This document shows positions 52,204 to 61,545 of a stretch of 64,000 bases of DNA, one piece after another (within the stretch, counting starts at the first letter, position 1; each line of letters starts with the position of its first letter). The notes beneath the pieces were generated by a model. It did no database searches. It was not told the origin of the DNA and saw only the letters and a program-made list of their open reading frames with translations. The position numbers and the translations under genes were made by a program. The stretch comes from Demequina silvatica (GTDB taxonomy: Bacteria; Actinomycetota; Actinomycetes; Actinomycetales; Demequinaceae), in assembly GCF_000971215.1 (NCBI RefSeq), contig NZ_BBMA01000009.1, positions 1-64,000 of the forward strand, in the 5' to 3' direction.

Positions 52204-55200
52204 TCACCAGCCCGAGTACTCGGAGTACTGCTCGCAGGTGCCGCGTCGCTCCCCGAACCCCTCGAGGTAGGCCGTCCACTCGCTCGACGAGAGGTTCCGC
52301 CCTGCGGCGGCGCACGCCGCGGTCAGCATGTGCTCGGGGTCGATGTCCCACACCGCGACCCCGTGCTCCACGTTGACGGCGAGCGCGAGGCCGTCCGGAC
52401 TGAGCAGCCCGGCGACGGTGCCGGGGGAGTTGGCGGCGAGCGGCGTGCCGATGCTCTCGGCGTCGCGCGCGTCGTAGAGGGAGACGGTTCCGTCGCGTGC
52501 TGAGAGCAGGAGTCGGGAGCCGTCCGCGCTGAGCTCGATCGCGTCGATGGGTCCGCCCGCGGGTATGGACTCGGGTGCTTCGACGCGCGCCGTGTCGAAG
52601 CGCTTCACGGCTTGCGTGCGATCGTGGATGGCGACCCCGCTCCCGTCGGGGGCGAGGACGGCGTCGCGCCAGCTCGTGCGGGGGAGGCCGACCATCACCC
52701 CGGTGGCGCCGTCGATGATCTGCGTCACGTGGCCGTAGTCGAGCCGCGAGGTGATGGCGAGGAGCGCGCCGTCAGCCGCGGCGGACAGGTGGGTGGCCCG
52801 TCCGAGGGTGCGGATCACGGGTCCGACTCGACGCAGGGTGGCGGTGTCGTACGTCTCGACGGTGTCGCCCACGAGCGCGTAGGCCCGGTTCCAGTCGGCG
52901 CTTATCGCGACCGAGGACGCGTCGACGAGGACCACGTCCTCGGCGATGAGCGTCCCGGTGACCGTGTCGTAGACATCGCGCGTGCCCGTCACAGGCGAGA
53001 GCCCGATCACGCGGTTCTCACCGAACCAGGCGAGGTCGTCGAGGTCCCGCGGCAGGCCCGCGACGGGGGCGTCCGCCGCGACATCCCAGACCCGGTAGCC
53101 CGTCAGCTCGCCGTCCGTGTTCGCGACGGGGTCGCGCCGGACGGTGATGAGCTGAGTGCCGTCCGCGCTCCAGCGACCCACGGCCTGGCGGTCGGCCGCG
53201 ATCACGTGCGAGATGGGGCCCGAGCCGTCGAGGCTCCACCGCGAGATCACGTGCGCGTCGGAGGAGACCGCGGCGAGCACGGTGCCCGCCTCGTCGATGC
53301 CGAGCGTGGAGATGCCACCCTGCTGCGTGGTGCGCGTCGGACCGGTCGGTGTGCCCGTGGCGAGGTCGTATCCGCGGATCACGCCGGATCCGCTCCCGCA
53401 CAGGACCGTGCCGCTCGCGGCAGCCACCACGAGCGCCTGGCACGCGCCCGGCTCGGGCAGGACGTGGTCTCGGGTCCACAGGACGCGGCCGGAATCGAGG
53501 GACAGCGCGACCAGGCCCTCGTCGCCCGCGGCGACCACCGTGTTGCCATCGATCCTCTCGACAGCGGTGTTGGCGTGTCGCGCGGGCGCCTCGAGGGAGC
53601 GTTCGACTCTGCCGCTTGCGGCGTCGGTCACGAGGACGCTGCCGTCGAGGGTGGTGAACAACGCCGTGTCGGGGTCGAGGAAGGCGACGGCGCCGGGGCG
53701 GTCGAGGAGCACGGAGCGCTGCCGTCCGGCCTCGGTCGCACTGACGGCGCGGCCCGTCGCGACGTCGCGCACGGTGAGGTCTCCGGTCCGCGCGTCGACG
53801 AGCGCCGCATAGGTGCCGTCGGGGCTCACCGCGAGAGCGCCCACCCGCGTCCCGGCGCCGCCGATCTCCACCGCGGCGAGCTCCGTTCCGCTGCTCACGT
53901 CGTAGCTCGCGAGCATCAGGCGCCCGTCGCCGCTCGCCTTGGTCTCCGAGGCGAGAGAGACCATGACCGCGCGGCTCCGGTCCGCGCTGACGGCGACCCG
54001 GGGGGAGGTGGGCCACGCCCACCGAACGGAGGAGACGAATGCCTTCCTGAGCTCGCCGGAGGCGAGGTCGCGCAGCTCGAGGCCGTGCCAGGACGCGAGC
54101 AGCGCGTCGAATCCGTCGCCCACCATGGCCACGTGCGGCGGTCGGTCCTCGGCGACGTGGTCGATGAAGAGCTCTCCCATGTACCCGGGCTCGGAGGCGA
54201 GCGCGGCGAGCAGCGCGCCCTGGGTCACGGGGGCGTCCTTCCACTCCATGTAGGCCTCGGCGGCGAGCAGCAGTCCCAGGGTGCGCGAATGGTCCATGAC
54301 CTTCGCGAAGTCCTTCGTGATCCCCTCGAGCTGGGCGATCTCGGTCTGCTCGTCCGCCGTGTCGCGGCGCCGCTCGGCGACCTGGTATGCGACGGTCGCC
54401 GCGACGAGGCCCACGAGCGCGGCGAACGCCGCCGCCACGGCCCATCGCCGCATGCGCCGCACGCGCGCGCGGGCTCGTGACTCCCGCCGCGCGGCGTCCT
54501 CGCCCGCAGCCTGCTCGGCTGCCTCCTGGGCGCGCGACGCGACCAGGAAGGCCCGCTCGAGGGGCGTGAGCGCGCCCTCGCCCCGGTGCGCCCAGTCCCA
54601 CGCGAGCGCGAGCCGCGGTCCGCGGGCGAGCTCCGCGTCCGGCCTGCCGAGCGAGTCCCAGGTGACCGCCGCGGTGGACAGGTGGCCGAGCACGCGCTGC
54701 CCCTCGATGTCCGACTCGAGCCAGCCCTGCAGGCGGGGCCAGGCGTGCACCAGGGACTCGTGAGCGAGCTCGAGGTGGTGCTCTCGGGACCCGACCAGAC
54801 GCGCCTGCACCAGGCGCGCGACCACGCGCTCGAGGTCCTCGTCGGCGAGGCCACGGATGTCGACGGGGTTGGACACCACCGCCCCCGTGTCCGTGAGCGT
54901 GACGAGACGCCGAAGGATCATCGCGCAGCGGTGCCGGTCCTCCGCGGAGAGGTTGGTGAACAGGAGCTCTGCGGACCGCGCGACGGCGCCGCGCAGCCCG
55001 CCCGAGGCCGTGTAGCCGTCGATGGTGAGGGTGGAGCCCTCGCGCCGGTGCCACGTCTCGGCGAGCGCGTGCGAGAGGAGCGGCAGGGCTCCCGTCGCCG
55101 CCTCGGCATCCGCCACCACCACGTCCACGAAGCCGTGCTCGAGGGCGAGATGGGCATGCCTCGCGGGCTCCTCGATGGCTGCGCGCAGCGCGTCGCCCCT

Positions 55201-56430
55201 CAGCGGCGTCACCAGGTGGAGGCTCGAGAGGACCAGGGCTCCGATGGCCGGGTCGGCGGCGCACGCGTCCAGGTGGTCGGATCGCACCGCGATCGCGACG
55301 CGGCCGCCGCGCCGGTGATGTGCCGCGAGCGCAGCGCAGATGGCGCGTGCCCGTCCCTCGGGCAGGGCGGGGGAGAATGCGGTCTCGAACTGGTCGATCG
55401 CGACGGTCGAGCCGGCGGGGGCGTGCTCGATGGCCTCGACCGCGCCGCCCGCCGCGGACACCTCGACCATCGACGTGCCGCGCGCCGCCAGCGCGGGCGC
55501 GACACCGGCGCGCAGCAGCGACGACTTCCCCGTGCCGGAGGCGCCCGCGAGGACCAGGAAGCGCATCCGGTCGAGCGTGGAGACGGCGCGCGCGATGTCC
55601 GCGTCGCGCCCGAAGTAGACGTCGGCGTCGCCTGGTTCGTACGCATTCAGGCCCTTGTACGGGCACCGGTCGTCGGGCGTCCAGACGAGCGGGGCGACGG
55701 ACAGGTCCGGATCGTGGCGGAGTATCGCCTGCTCCAGCTCGACAAGCGCCGGCGACGGGTCCAGGCCGAGCTCGTCGAGCAACAACTGTCGGGCTCGCCG
55801 CAGCGCGGCCAAAGCATCGGCCTGCCGCTCGCATCGGTACAGCGCGGTCGCGAGCGAGATCCAGCGGGACTCTCGCAGCGGCTCGGCGGAGGCGAGCGCC
55901 GCCGCCGTCGCGGCCACGCCGCGGTGGTCGCCGGCGGCGAGGCGCTCGACAAGCAGGTCGTCCTCCGCCTGCCTGCGCAGCTCCGTCAGCCTCGCAATCT
56001 CGACCGCCGCGGGAGGCCAGTCCGCCACCGAGTCGTACGGCTCGGCGCTGCGCCACAGCCCCAGCGCCCGCTCGAGCGCGATGGCGGCGCGCGCGTGCTC
56101 GCCCTCGTGCCCCAGCGTGGCGGCGCGCGCGATCTCGTCCTCGAAGACGTCCACGTCGACGGCGCCGCGAGGGAGCTCGAGCCGGTACGCGCGGTCCACG
56201 GTCACGATCGCGGCCGTCCCGAGGGCGGTACGCAGCCTGCCGATCACCGCCTGGATCTGCTTGCCCCACGTCGGCGGCGGGTTGTCACCCCACACGGCAT
56301 CGGCGATCGCGTCGGGGCTCACCGCGGCGGGCCGCATCAGCAGCAGAGCGGCGAGGACCGCGCGCTCCCGCCGATTGCGGTGGGGCGTCTCCGATCCGGC
56401 GGCCACGCCGAGGACCTCCACGGCCACCAC
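52204..56430 (-). CDS. AfsR/SARP-like regulator: winged helix, BTAD, nSTAND1 NTPase, helix, beta-propeller
   Basis: A 1408-residue protein. About 1-95 is an OmpR-type winged helix (RRERAVLAALLLM, DAVWGDNPPPTW). About 100-245 is the bacterial transcriptional activation domain (ERALGLWR, YRCERQADALAALRRARQLL). About 255-640 is an nSTAND1 NTPase starting CPYKGLNAYEPGDADVYFGR with Walker A GASGTGKSS. A membrane helix follows at about 655-680, then a coiled segment and a WD40-like propeller to the end. The helix suggests the propeller is outside and the DNA-binding part inside. It diverges from the repeat-bearing membrane protein, its likely target. Confidence 0.88.
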   Translation of the reverse strand: MVAVEVLGVAAGSETPHRNRRERAVLAALLLMRPAAVSPDAIADAVWGDNPPPTWGKQIQAVIGRLRTALGTAAIVTVDRAYRLELPRGAVDVDVFEDEIARAATLGHEGEHARAAIALERALGLWRSAEPYDSVADWPPAAVEIARLTELRRQAEDDLLVERLAAGDHRGVAATAAALASAEPLRESRWISLATALYRCERQADALAALRRARQLLLDELGLDPSPALVELEQAILRHDPDLSVAPLVWTPDDRCPYKGLNAYEPGDADVYFGRDADIARAVSTLDRMRFLVLAGASGTGKSSLLRAGVAPALAARGTSMVEVSAAGGAVEAIEHAPAGSTVAIDQFETAFSPALPEGRARAICAALAAHHRRGGRVAIAVRSDHLDACAADPAIGALVLSSLHLVTPLRGDALRAAIEEPARHAHLALEHGFVDVVVADAEAATGALPLLSHALAETWHRREGSTLTIDGYTASGGLRGAVARSAELLFTNLSAEDRHRCAMILRRLVTLTDTGAVVSNPVDIRGLADEDLERVVARLVQARLVGSREHHLELAHESLVHAWPRLQGWLESDIEGQRVLGHLSTAAVTWDSLGRPDAELARGPRLALAWDWAHRGEGALTPLERAFLVASRAQEAAEQAAGEDAARRESRARARVRRMRRWAVAAAFAALVGLVAATVAYQVAERRRDTADEQTEIAQLEGITKDFAKVMDHSRTLGLLLAAEAYMEWKDAPVTQGALLAALASEPGYMGELFIDHVAEDRPPHVAMVGDGFDALLASWHGLELRDLASGELRKAFVSSVRWAWPTSPRVAVSADRSRAVMVSLASETKASGDGRLMLASYDVSSGTELAAVEIGGAGTRVGALAVSPDGTYAALVDARTGDLTVRDVATGRAVSATEAGRQRSVLLDRPGAVAFLDPDTALFTTLDGSVLVTDAASGRVERSLEAPARHANTAVERIDGNTVVAAGDEGLVALSLDSGRVLWTRDHVLPEPGACQALVVAAASGTVLCGSGSGVIRGYDLATGTPTGPTRTTQQGGISTLGIDEAGTVLAAVSSDAHVISRWSLDGSGPISHVIAADRQAVGRWSADGTQLITVRRDPVANTDGELTGYRVWDVAADAPVAGLPRDLDDLAWFGENRVIGLSPVTGTRDVYDTVTGTLIAEDVVLVDASSVAISADWNRAYALVGDTVETYDTATLRRVGPVIRTLGRATHLSAAADGALLAITSRLDYGHVTQIIDGATGVMVGLPRTSWRDAVLAPDGSGVAIHDRTQAVKRFDTARVEAPESIPAGGPIDAIELSADGSRLLLSARDGTVSLYDARDAESIGTPLAANSPGTVAGLLSPDGLALAVNVEHGVAVWDIDPEHMLTAACAAAGRNLSSSEWTAYLEGFGERRGTCEQYSEYSGW

Positions 56431-56559
56431 CCCAGTCTTCGCGGGTGCACGGCAGCGGTCAACGCCTGTGGACGGGCGGCATACCGGGCGGATACCGCGC
56501 GAGACCGCCGGGATGGCGCCCGGTGGTGCGGTGGGGGTGTCCTCGGAAGGAGGGGAACC

Positions 56560-57120
56560 ATGTCACATCGCATCCACATCTCGCACCCGAGCGGCAGGGC
56601 GGTCGCGGTCGCCGCGATGGTCCTCGCGCTCATCGTCGGCACCGTGCTCGGATTCGCGCTGCGCGGAGGCTCGGCGCCGGGTCAGGACGGCTTCGAGCCG
56701 CCCCGGATCGTCACCCGCGTCCAGGCCGTCGCCTACGTCCCGGAGCGGCACGCGCAGTTCGTGCTGCCCGAGCGGCACTCCCAGTTCGGGGTCGCGGACA
56801 ACCTGTCGCCGCTCAAGCCGCAGTCCTTCAGCGCGAACGGGGTCGCGGACAACCTGTCGCCGCTCAACCCGCAGTCGTTCAACACCAACGGTGTCGCGGC
56901 CGTGGCACCCACGCAGCCGATGACCGGCGGTCTGCCCGACTATGCGGTCGAGGGGTGGGAGGCGCTGCCTGCCGCCAACCCGCTCGGCTACCAGCCGATC
57001 TCGGGCGGCGTCCCCACGTACGCGGTCGACACCTACGAGCCGATCAGCGGAGGGCTCCCGCCGTACGCGACGTCGGACTACGAGCCCATGAGCGGGGGAG
57101 TGCCTGACTACGCCGAGTAG
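56560..57120 (+). CDS. Membrane-anchored repeat protein, unknown family
   Basis: A 186-residue protein: cytoplasmic N-terminus, one helix at about 14-35, then an extracellular tail made of two repeat types. The first is [19 protein letters not shown] (two copies at about 76-110). The second is PISGGLPxYAxxxYEP-like (four variants between about 126 and the end). A strong AAGGAGGGG ribosome site precedes the ATG. It diverges from the AfsR-like regulator by 129 bp. No homologous family comes to mind. Confidence 0.72.
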   Translation: MSHRIHISHPSGRAVAVAAMVLALIVGTVLGFALRGGSAPGQDGFEPPRIVTRVQAVAYVPERHAQFVLPERHSQFGVADNLSPLKPQSFSANGVADNLSPLNPQSFNTNGVAAVAPTQPMTGGLPDYAVEGWEALPAANPLGYQPISGGVPTYAVDTYEPISGGLPPYATSDYEPMSGGVPDYAE

Positions 57121-57135
57121 CCGGCGCTGCCTCCA

Positions 57136-57180
57136 GCGCGACGGAGGGGAGGAGCATTCGGGGCCTCCCCTCCGTCGCGC
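57136..57180. terminator. Terminator of the repeat-protein gene
   Basis: A perfect 17-bp stem (57136-57152 with 57164-57180, GCGCGACGGAGGGGAGG on the left) and an 11-base loop, starting 15 bp after the stop. Confidence 0.88.
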
Positions 57181-57184
57181 GTCA

Positions 57185-57194
57185 GGACGATGCG
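57185..57194 (+). repeat. Dispersed GGACGATGCG motif, intergenic copy
   Basis: An exact 10-mer with GTGGTC extension, 4 bp after the terminator stem and 48 bp before the leuB operator-like site. Confidence 0.7.
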
Positions 57195-57241
57195 GTGGTC
57201 CCGTGGCCACGAGCGCCTCGACTCCGATGCCTTCACGGGCG

Positions 57242-57291
57242 TCTCACGATGTGGGACCGCGTTGCCGGATGGTGGACAACGCCCCTAGGAT
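57242..57291 (+). promoter_or_regulatory. leuB promoter with TCTCAC-type operator
   Basis: TTGCCG (57262-57267) and TAGGAT (57286-57291) with an 18-bp spacer. Immediately upstream is the dyad TCTCAC-GAT-GTGGGA (57242-57256), related to the sites before ilvB. Confidence 0.58.
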
Positions 57292-57382
57292 GAGCGGACG
57301 ACAGACCGGCGCGGCAGCCCTCGCTCACGAGGCGGGCGCGCAGCCGCCGCCGGCGCTCTCACCGATCTTCGAAGGGGACCCG

Positions 57383-58432
57383 ATGACCACGTACCGCCTC
57401 GCAGTAGTCGCCGGCGACGGCATCGGCCCGGAGGTCGTGGCGGAGGGTCTCAAGGCCCTCGCCGCCGCGACCGAGGGCACCGACATCACGTTCGAGACCA
57501 CCGAGTTCGACCTCGGCGCGAAGCGCTGGCACGCGACGGGGGAGACCCTGACCGACGCCGACCTCGATGCCATCAAGGGTCACGACGTCATCCTGCTCGG
57601 CGCGATCGGCGACCCGACCGTGCCGTCCGGCGTCCTCGAGCGCGGCCTCCTGCTCAAGCTCCGCTTCGAGCTCGACCAGTACGTGAACCTCCGTCCGTCG
57701 CGCCTCTACCCGGGCGAGGTCTCGCCGCTGAGCGACCCCGGCGAGATCGACTTCGTGGTGGTCCGCGAGGGCACCGAGGGCCCGTACGTGGGCAACGGCG
57801 GCGCCCTGCGCGTCGACACCCCCTACGAGATCGCCACCGAGGTCTCCGTCAACACCCGCCACGGTGTCGAGCGCGTGGTCCGCTACGCCTTCGACGTGGC
57901 CGCGAAGCGCGAGCGCAAGCACGTCACGCTCGTGCACAAGCACAACGTGCTGGTCCACGCGGGCCACCTGTGGCGCCGCACGGTCGAGGCCGTCGCGCCC
58001 GAGTTCCCCGACGTCACTTGGGACTACCTGCACGTCGACGCGGCGACCATCAAGCTCGTCACGGCCCCCGCATCGTTCGACGTGATCGTCACCGACAACC
58101 TCTTCGGCGACATCCTCACCGACGAGGCGGCGGCCATCTCCGGCGGCATCGGCCTCGCGGCGTCCGGCAACGTCAACCCCGACAGGACCGGCCCGTCGAT
58201 GTTCGAGCCGGTCCACGGCTCGGCGCCCGACATCGCCGGCCAGCAGAAGGCGGACCCGTCCGCCACCGTGCTGTCGGTCGCGATGATGCTCGACTTCCTC
58301 GGGCACGCGGACCTCGCGACGCGCGTCGAGAAGGCCGTGGCGGACGATGCGGCGGCCAAGACCGCGGAGGGCTGGGGCCCGCGCTCCACGTCCGAGGTAG
58401 GCGACGCCCTCGCCGCCCGCATCCGCGGCTAG
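57383..58432 (+). CDS. leuB: 3-Isopropylmalate dehydrogenase
   Basis: A 349-residue NAD-dependent decarboxylating dehydrogenase of leucine synthesis. Motifs: [26 protein letters not shown] substrate loop, HKHNVL catalytic Lys region, [15 protein letters not shown] metal Asp residues and [13 protein letters not shown] at 57383. A motif copy (58342-58351) encodes [11 protein letters not shown] in a C-terminal helix. Confidence 0.93.
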   Translation: MTTYRLAVVAGDGIGPEVVAEGLKALAAATEGTDITFETTEFDLGAKRWHATGETLTDADLDAIKGHDVILLGAIGDPTVPSGVLERGLLLKLRFELDQYVNLRPSRLYPGEVSPLSDPGEIDFVVVREGTEGPYVGNGGALRVDTPYEIATEVSVNTRHGVERVVRYAFDVAAKRERKHVTLVHKHNVLVHAGHLWRRTVEAVAPEFPDVTWDYLHVDAATIKLVTAPASFDVIVTDNLFGDILTDEAAAISGGIGLAASGNVNPDRTGPSMFEPVHGSAPDIAGQQKADPSATVLSVAMMLDFLGHADLATRVEKAVADDAAAKTAEGWGPRSTSEVGDALAARIRG

Positions 58433-58451
58433 CCCCGCCCGCAACCCGTCG

Positions 58452-58488
58452 CCTGGGGGCCCGCACACGCGCTGTGCGGGCCCCCAGG
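58452..58488. terminator. leuB terminator
   Basis: A perfect 15-bp stem CCTGGGGGCCCGCAC (58452-58466) with 58474-58488 and a 7-base loop, between leuB and ilvE. Confidence 0.88.
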
Positions 58489-58553
58489 TGTCACCGGGGG
58501 GCAACGCTCCCAGTACTCTCGACTGAACCCGCACTCACAGGAAGGCCAAGACA

Positions 58554-59663
58554 GTGACCGACACCACCGCATCGTCCACCGCGGAGGCCTTCCGGGTCGT
58601 CCGCAACCCCGACCCCGCCACCGACGCCGAGCGCGCCGAGCGCCTCAAGGACCTCGCCTTCGGCACCCGCTTCACGGACCACATGGCCCGCATCACGTGG
58701 ACCGCGGACGAGGGCTGGACCGACCGCCGCGTCGAGCCCTACGGCCCCCTGCTGCTCGACCCCGCGGCGTCCGTGCTGCACTACGCGCAGGAGGTCTTCG
58801 AGGGCCTCAAGGCGTACCGCTGGGCCGACGGCTCTGTGCGCACCTTCCGCCCCGAGAAGAACGCCCAGCGCCTCCAGCGCTCCGCGTGGCGCCTCGCGCT
58901 GCCCGAGCTGCCCACCGAGGACTTCATGGCGTCGCTCCACGCGCTCGTCGAGCTCGACCACCAGTGGACGCCCACCGCGCCCGAGACGTCGCTCTACCTG
59001 CGGCCCTTCCTCATCGCGACCGACGTCTTCCTGGGCCTGCGCCCCTCGAAGCGCGTCGAGTACCTGCTCATCGCGTCGCCGTCCGGGCCGTACTTCAAGG
59101 GCGGCATCAAGCCCGTGAGCATCTGGGTCGAGCGCGACTTCCACCGCTCGGGCCCCGGCGGCACCGGCGCGGCCAAGTGCGGCGGCAACTATGCGGCGGC
59201 GCTGCGCCCGCAGATCGGAGCGTCGGAGCGCGGCTACGACCAGGTCCTCTTCCTCGACGCGCGCACCAACGCCGTGCTCGAGGAGCTGGGCGGTATGAAC
59301 GTGTTCGTGGTCCAGAAGGACGGCACCGTCCTCACCCCGATCATCAACGGCAACATCCTCGAGGGCGTGACCCGCTCCTCGATCATCCAGCTGCTCGAGG
59401 ACCAGAACCTCAAGACCGTCGAGCGCGACATCACCCTCGCGGAGCTGCGCGACGGCATCGAGTCCGGCGAGATCGCCGAGATCTTCGCGTGCGGCACGGC
59501 GGCCGTGGTGACCCCGGTGGGCAGGATCGGCGGCGAGGACTTCGAGGTGACGGTGGGCGGCGGCGACGCGGGCCCCGTCACGCTCGCCACGCGCCAGCGC
59601 CTCACCGACATCCAGTACGGCCGCGCCGAGGACGTCTACGGCTGGATGCACCGCATCCTCTAG
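58554..59663 (+). CDS. ilvE: Branched-chain amino acid aminotransferase
   Basis: A 369-residue fold-type IV PLP aminotransferase, last step of Ile/Val/Leu synthesis. The PLP lysine is in AAKCGGNYAAAL; FEGLKAYRW and LDARTNAVLEELGGMNVF are family motifs. GTG start with AGGAAGG. A motif copy (58568-58577) lies at codons 5-8 (TTASST), in a part of the protein that varies between homologs. Confidence 0.94.
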   Translation: MTDTTASSTAEAFRVVRNPDPATDAERAERLKDLAFGTRFTDHMARITWTADEGWTDRRVEPYGPLLLDPAASVLHYAQEVFEGLKAYRWADGSVRTFRPEKNAQRLQRSAWRLALPELPTEDFMASLHALVELDHQWTPTAPETSLYLRPFLIATDVFLGLRPSKRVEYLLIASPSGPYFKGGIKPVSIWVERDFHRSGPGGTGAAKCGGNYAAALRPQIGASERGYDQVLFLDARTNAVLEELGGMNVFVVQKDGTVLTPIINGNILEGVTRSSIIQLLEDQNLKTVERDITLAELRDGIESGEIAEIFACGTAAVVTPVGRIGGEDFEVTVGGGDAGPVTLATRQRLTDIQYGRAEDVYGWMHRIL

Positions 59664-59665
59664 GG

Positions 59666-59675
59666 GGACGATGCG
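59666..59675 (+). repeat. Dispersed GGACGATGCG motif, intergenic copy
   Basis: An exact 10-mer with CGGGCC extension, 2 bp after the ilvE stop. Confidence 0.7.
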
Positions 59676-59755
59676 CGGGCCGGGCGCGCGGATCCCTCGC
59701 GTCCGGCGCGTCGCGCCTGCAAGATGGGTGACGGAAGCCCATCGAAGGAGGAGCC

Positions 59756-60199
59756 GTGCCCGTCAAGGATCTTGTCCTCACCAGCCCCGACATCGCCGCG
59801 GGGGAGCGCATCGAGGACCGCTTCGCCGGCCAGTTCGGCGCGGAGGCGCCGCGGATGGTCGTCGACGGGATCCCGCCCGAGGCCGTGGAGCTCGCGATCG
59901 TGTGCCACGACCCGGACGCCCCCATGGCGCTCGGCTTCACGCACTGGACGCTGTACGGGCTCGCGCCCCTGGACGGCGAGATCGACACGGAGGCGGGGCG
60001 CGCGGGCCCGAACGACGACGGCGGCCTCGGCTACGTGGGCCCCTTCCCGCCGTACGGCCACGGCGACCACCGCTACTACTTCTGGGTCTACGCGCTGTCG
60101 CGGCCGGTGACGGGCGAGCCCAGCCGCGACGAGTTCCTGCACGCGTACGCGGACGCGATCGTCGAGCAGGCGCGCCTGGTCGCGACGTACTCGAGGTAG
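59756..60199 (+). CDS. PEBP/YbhB-family protein
   Basis: A 147-residue Raf-kinase-inhibitor-like (phosphatidylethanolamine-binding) protein with DPDAP, FTHWTLYGL and GPFPPYGHGDHRYYFWVYAL. The bacterial function is unclear. GTG start with AAGGAGGAG; the hydrolase gene starts 3 bp after the stop. Confidence 0.88.
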   Translation: MPVKDLVLTSPDIAAGERIEDRFAGQFGAEAPRMVVDGIPPEAVELAIVCHDPDAPMALGFTHWTLYGLAPLDGEIDTEAGRAGPNDDGGLGYVGPFPPYGHGDHRYYFWVYALSRPVTGEPSRDEFLHAYADAIVEQARLVATYSR

Positions 60200-60202
60200 C
60201 GC

Positions 60203-61192
60203 GTGACCGGTGCGACAGCGCAGGACCCTCGCCGCCGCGTGCGGCGCCGCCCGTACCTCGACGCGGACCTGTTCCGCGAGACGGAGCGCGCGGTGTGGAC
60301 GCTCTACGGAGAGCCCGAGTTCCAGGAGGTGTGGGTGCGCGTCCCTGAGCTCGGGATCCGCGTGCGCGCGCTGGTCGCGGGCGAGGGCCGGCCGGTGCTG
60401 TTCATCCACGGCACGCCGCACGCCGCGACGGGGCTGGCGGCGCTCGCGACCTCGCTGCCGGGCGTGAGGGCGATCGTGGTGGACCGGCCCGGATGCGGGC
60501 TCAGCGACCCGCTCGACTTCCAGGGCCGCTCGCCGGCGGAGATGCACCAGGCGCTGGTCGCGGTCCTCGCGGCGGTGGTCGACCAGGTCGCGGGCGAGCC
60601 CGTCGAGGTGGTGGGCACGTCGCTCGGCGGCATGTGCGCGCTGCTGCTCGCGACTCGCCGCCCCGAACTGGTGACCGGGGTGGTGCTGACGGGCGCGCCG
60701 GCGATCCGGGGCGCCACGCTGCCGCCCGGGCGCGGGCTGCTCACCTGGGGGCCCATCGCGCGCGCGTACCTCTCGCGCTGGGCTCACCCGCTCGACATCC
60801 GCATCGCGATGGGCGTGCTGGGGCACACGCGACCCTCGGCGCGCGGCTTCGACCCCGGGCCCGACACCGCGTGGTTCCTCGCGATGGCCCGCCACACCGC
60901 CACGTACGCCCACGAGCACGACCTCGCCACCCTCGCGATCGCCCGCTCAGGCATCCGCGAGGAGTGGCTGGTGGGCCGCGACACGCTCGAGGCGCTCGCG
61001 GTGCCGAGCCTGTGGATCCTCGGCACGCGCGACCCTGTCGCCAAGCCCGCCCGCGTCCAGGCCTGGGCGGGCCACACGCGCGACGCGACCGTGCACATCG
61101 TCAAGGCCGGCCACCTGCCCTGGCTCGACGACCGCGACGGCCACGCCCGCCTCATCACCGACTGGTGGGCCGCGCGCGGCCTCGCCTCCTGA
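60203..61192 (+). CDS. Alpha/beta hydrolase, paralog 1
   Basis: A 329-residue hydrolase: FIHGTPHAATG oxyanion region, nucleophile elbow GTSLGG, late Asp in GTRDPVAKP and His in KAGHLPWLDD. Substrate unknown. GTG start; likely co-transcribed with the PEBP gene. About half of its sequence matches the hydrolase at 61546-62493. Confidence 0.88.
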   Translation: MTGATAQDPRRRVRRRPYLDADLFRETERAVWTLYGEPEFQEVWVRVPELGIRVRALVAGEGRPVLFIHGTPHAATGLAALATSLPGVRAIVVDRPGCGLSDPLDFQGRSPAEMHQALVAVLAAVVDQVAGEPVEVVGTSLGGMCALLLATRRPELVTGVVLTGAPAIRGATLPPGRGLLTWGPIARAYLSRWAHPLDIRIAMGVLGHTRPSARGFDPGPDTAWFLAMARHTATYAHEHDLATLAIARSGIREEWLVGRDTLEALAVPSLWILGTRDPVAKPARVQAWAGHTRDATVHIVKAGHLPWLDDRDGHARLITDWWAARGLAS

Positions 61193-61545
61193 CCGCGGCG
61201 CCGCTCCGGCGCTGCTCCCGCGCGGGGCCGCGCGGGTGCGTGCGTGCCGCTCGCCGTTTTCATGCACTTTCGCACGGGACGATGCGCCGGTCGCCGCATC
61301 CTCCGCCGTCGACTGAGCGCGGGTCGGGGTGGTTGTAGTCGTCTAGCAGGTGCTTCGCGGGCTTCCGCCCGCCGCCATGGGATGTCACCGCCGCCCCACC
61401 GGCCGCGCACCGCGGTGCGCGGCCGCGAAAGTGCATGAAAACGGCGAGCGCGGCGGCAGGGCCCTCGGACTTCCGCTCGGGTGGCCGGGCACGCCGTTCG
61501 GACGCATCCTGAGGGATAGCCCCCGCGTGCTCCCGAGGAGGAGAG
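61193..61545. other. 353-bp gap between the two hydrolase genes
   Basis: This gap contains element 2 (61248-61450) and a GAGGAGGAG ribosome site before the ATG at 61546. A short minus-strand frame in the interior reads PAKHLLDDYNHPDPR; I could not link it to a gene, and it is treated as chance or a relic. Confidence 0.6.
61248..61450. repeat. Element 2 bounded by perfect 26-bp inverted repeats
   Basis: Arms 61248-61273 and 61425-61450 are perfect inverted repeats, identical to those of element 1. The 151-bp interior is unrelated to element 1 apart from a dispersed motif (61277-61286) beside the left arm and a GC hairpin abutting the right arm. Here that hairpin is a perfect 24-bp palindrome (61401-61424, left half GGCCGCGCACCG). 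Confidence 0.8.

Noticed and set aside
52612..54480. Long plus-strand frames opposite the AfsR-like gene
   Set aside because: High-GC antisense shadow frames with Arg/Gly/Asp bias and no domain motif; the minus-strand protein has clear domains throughout.
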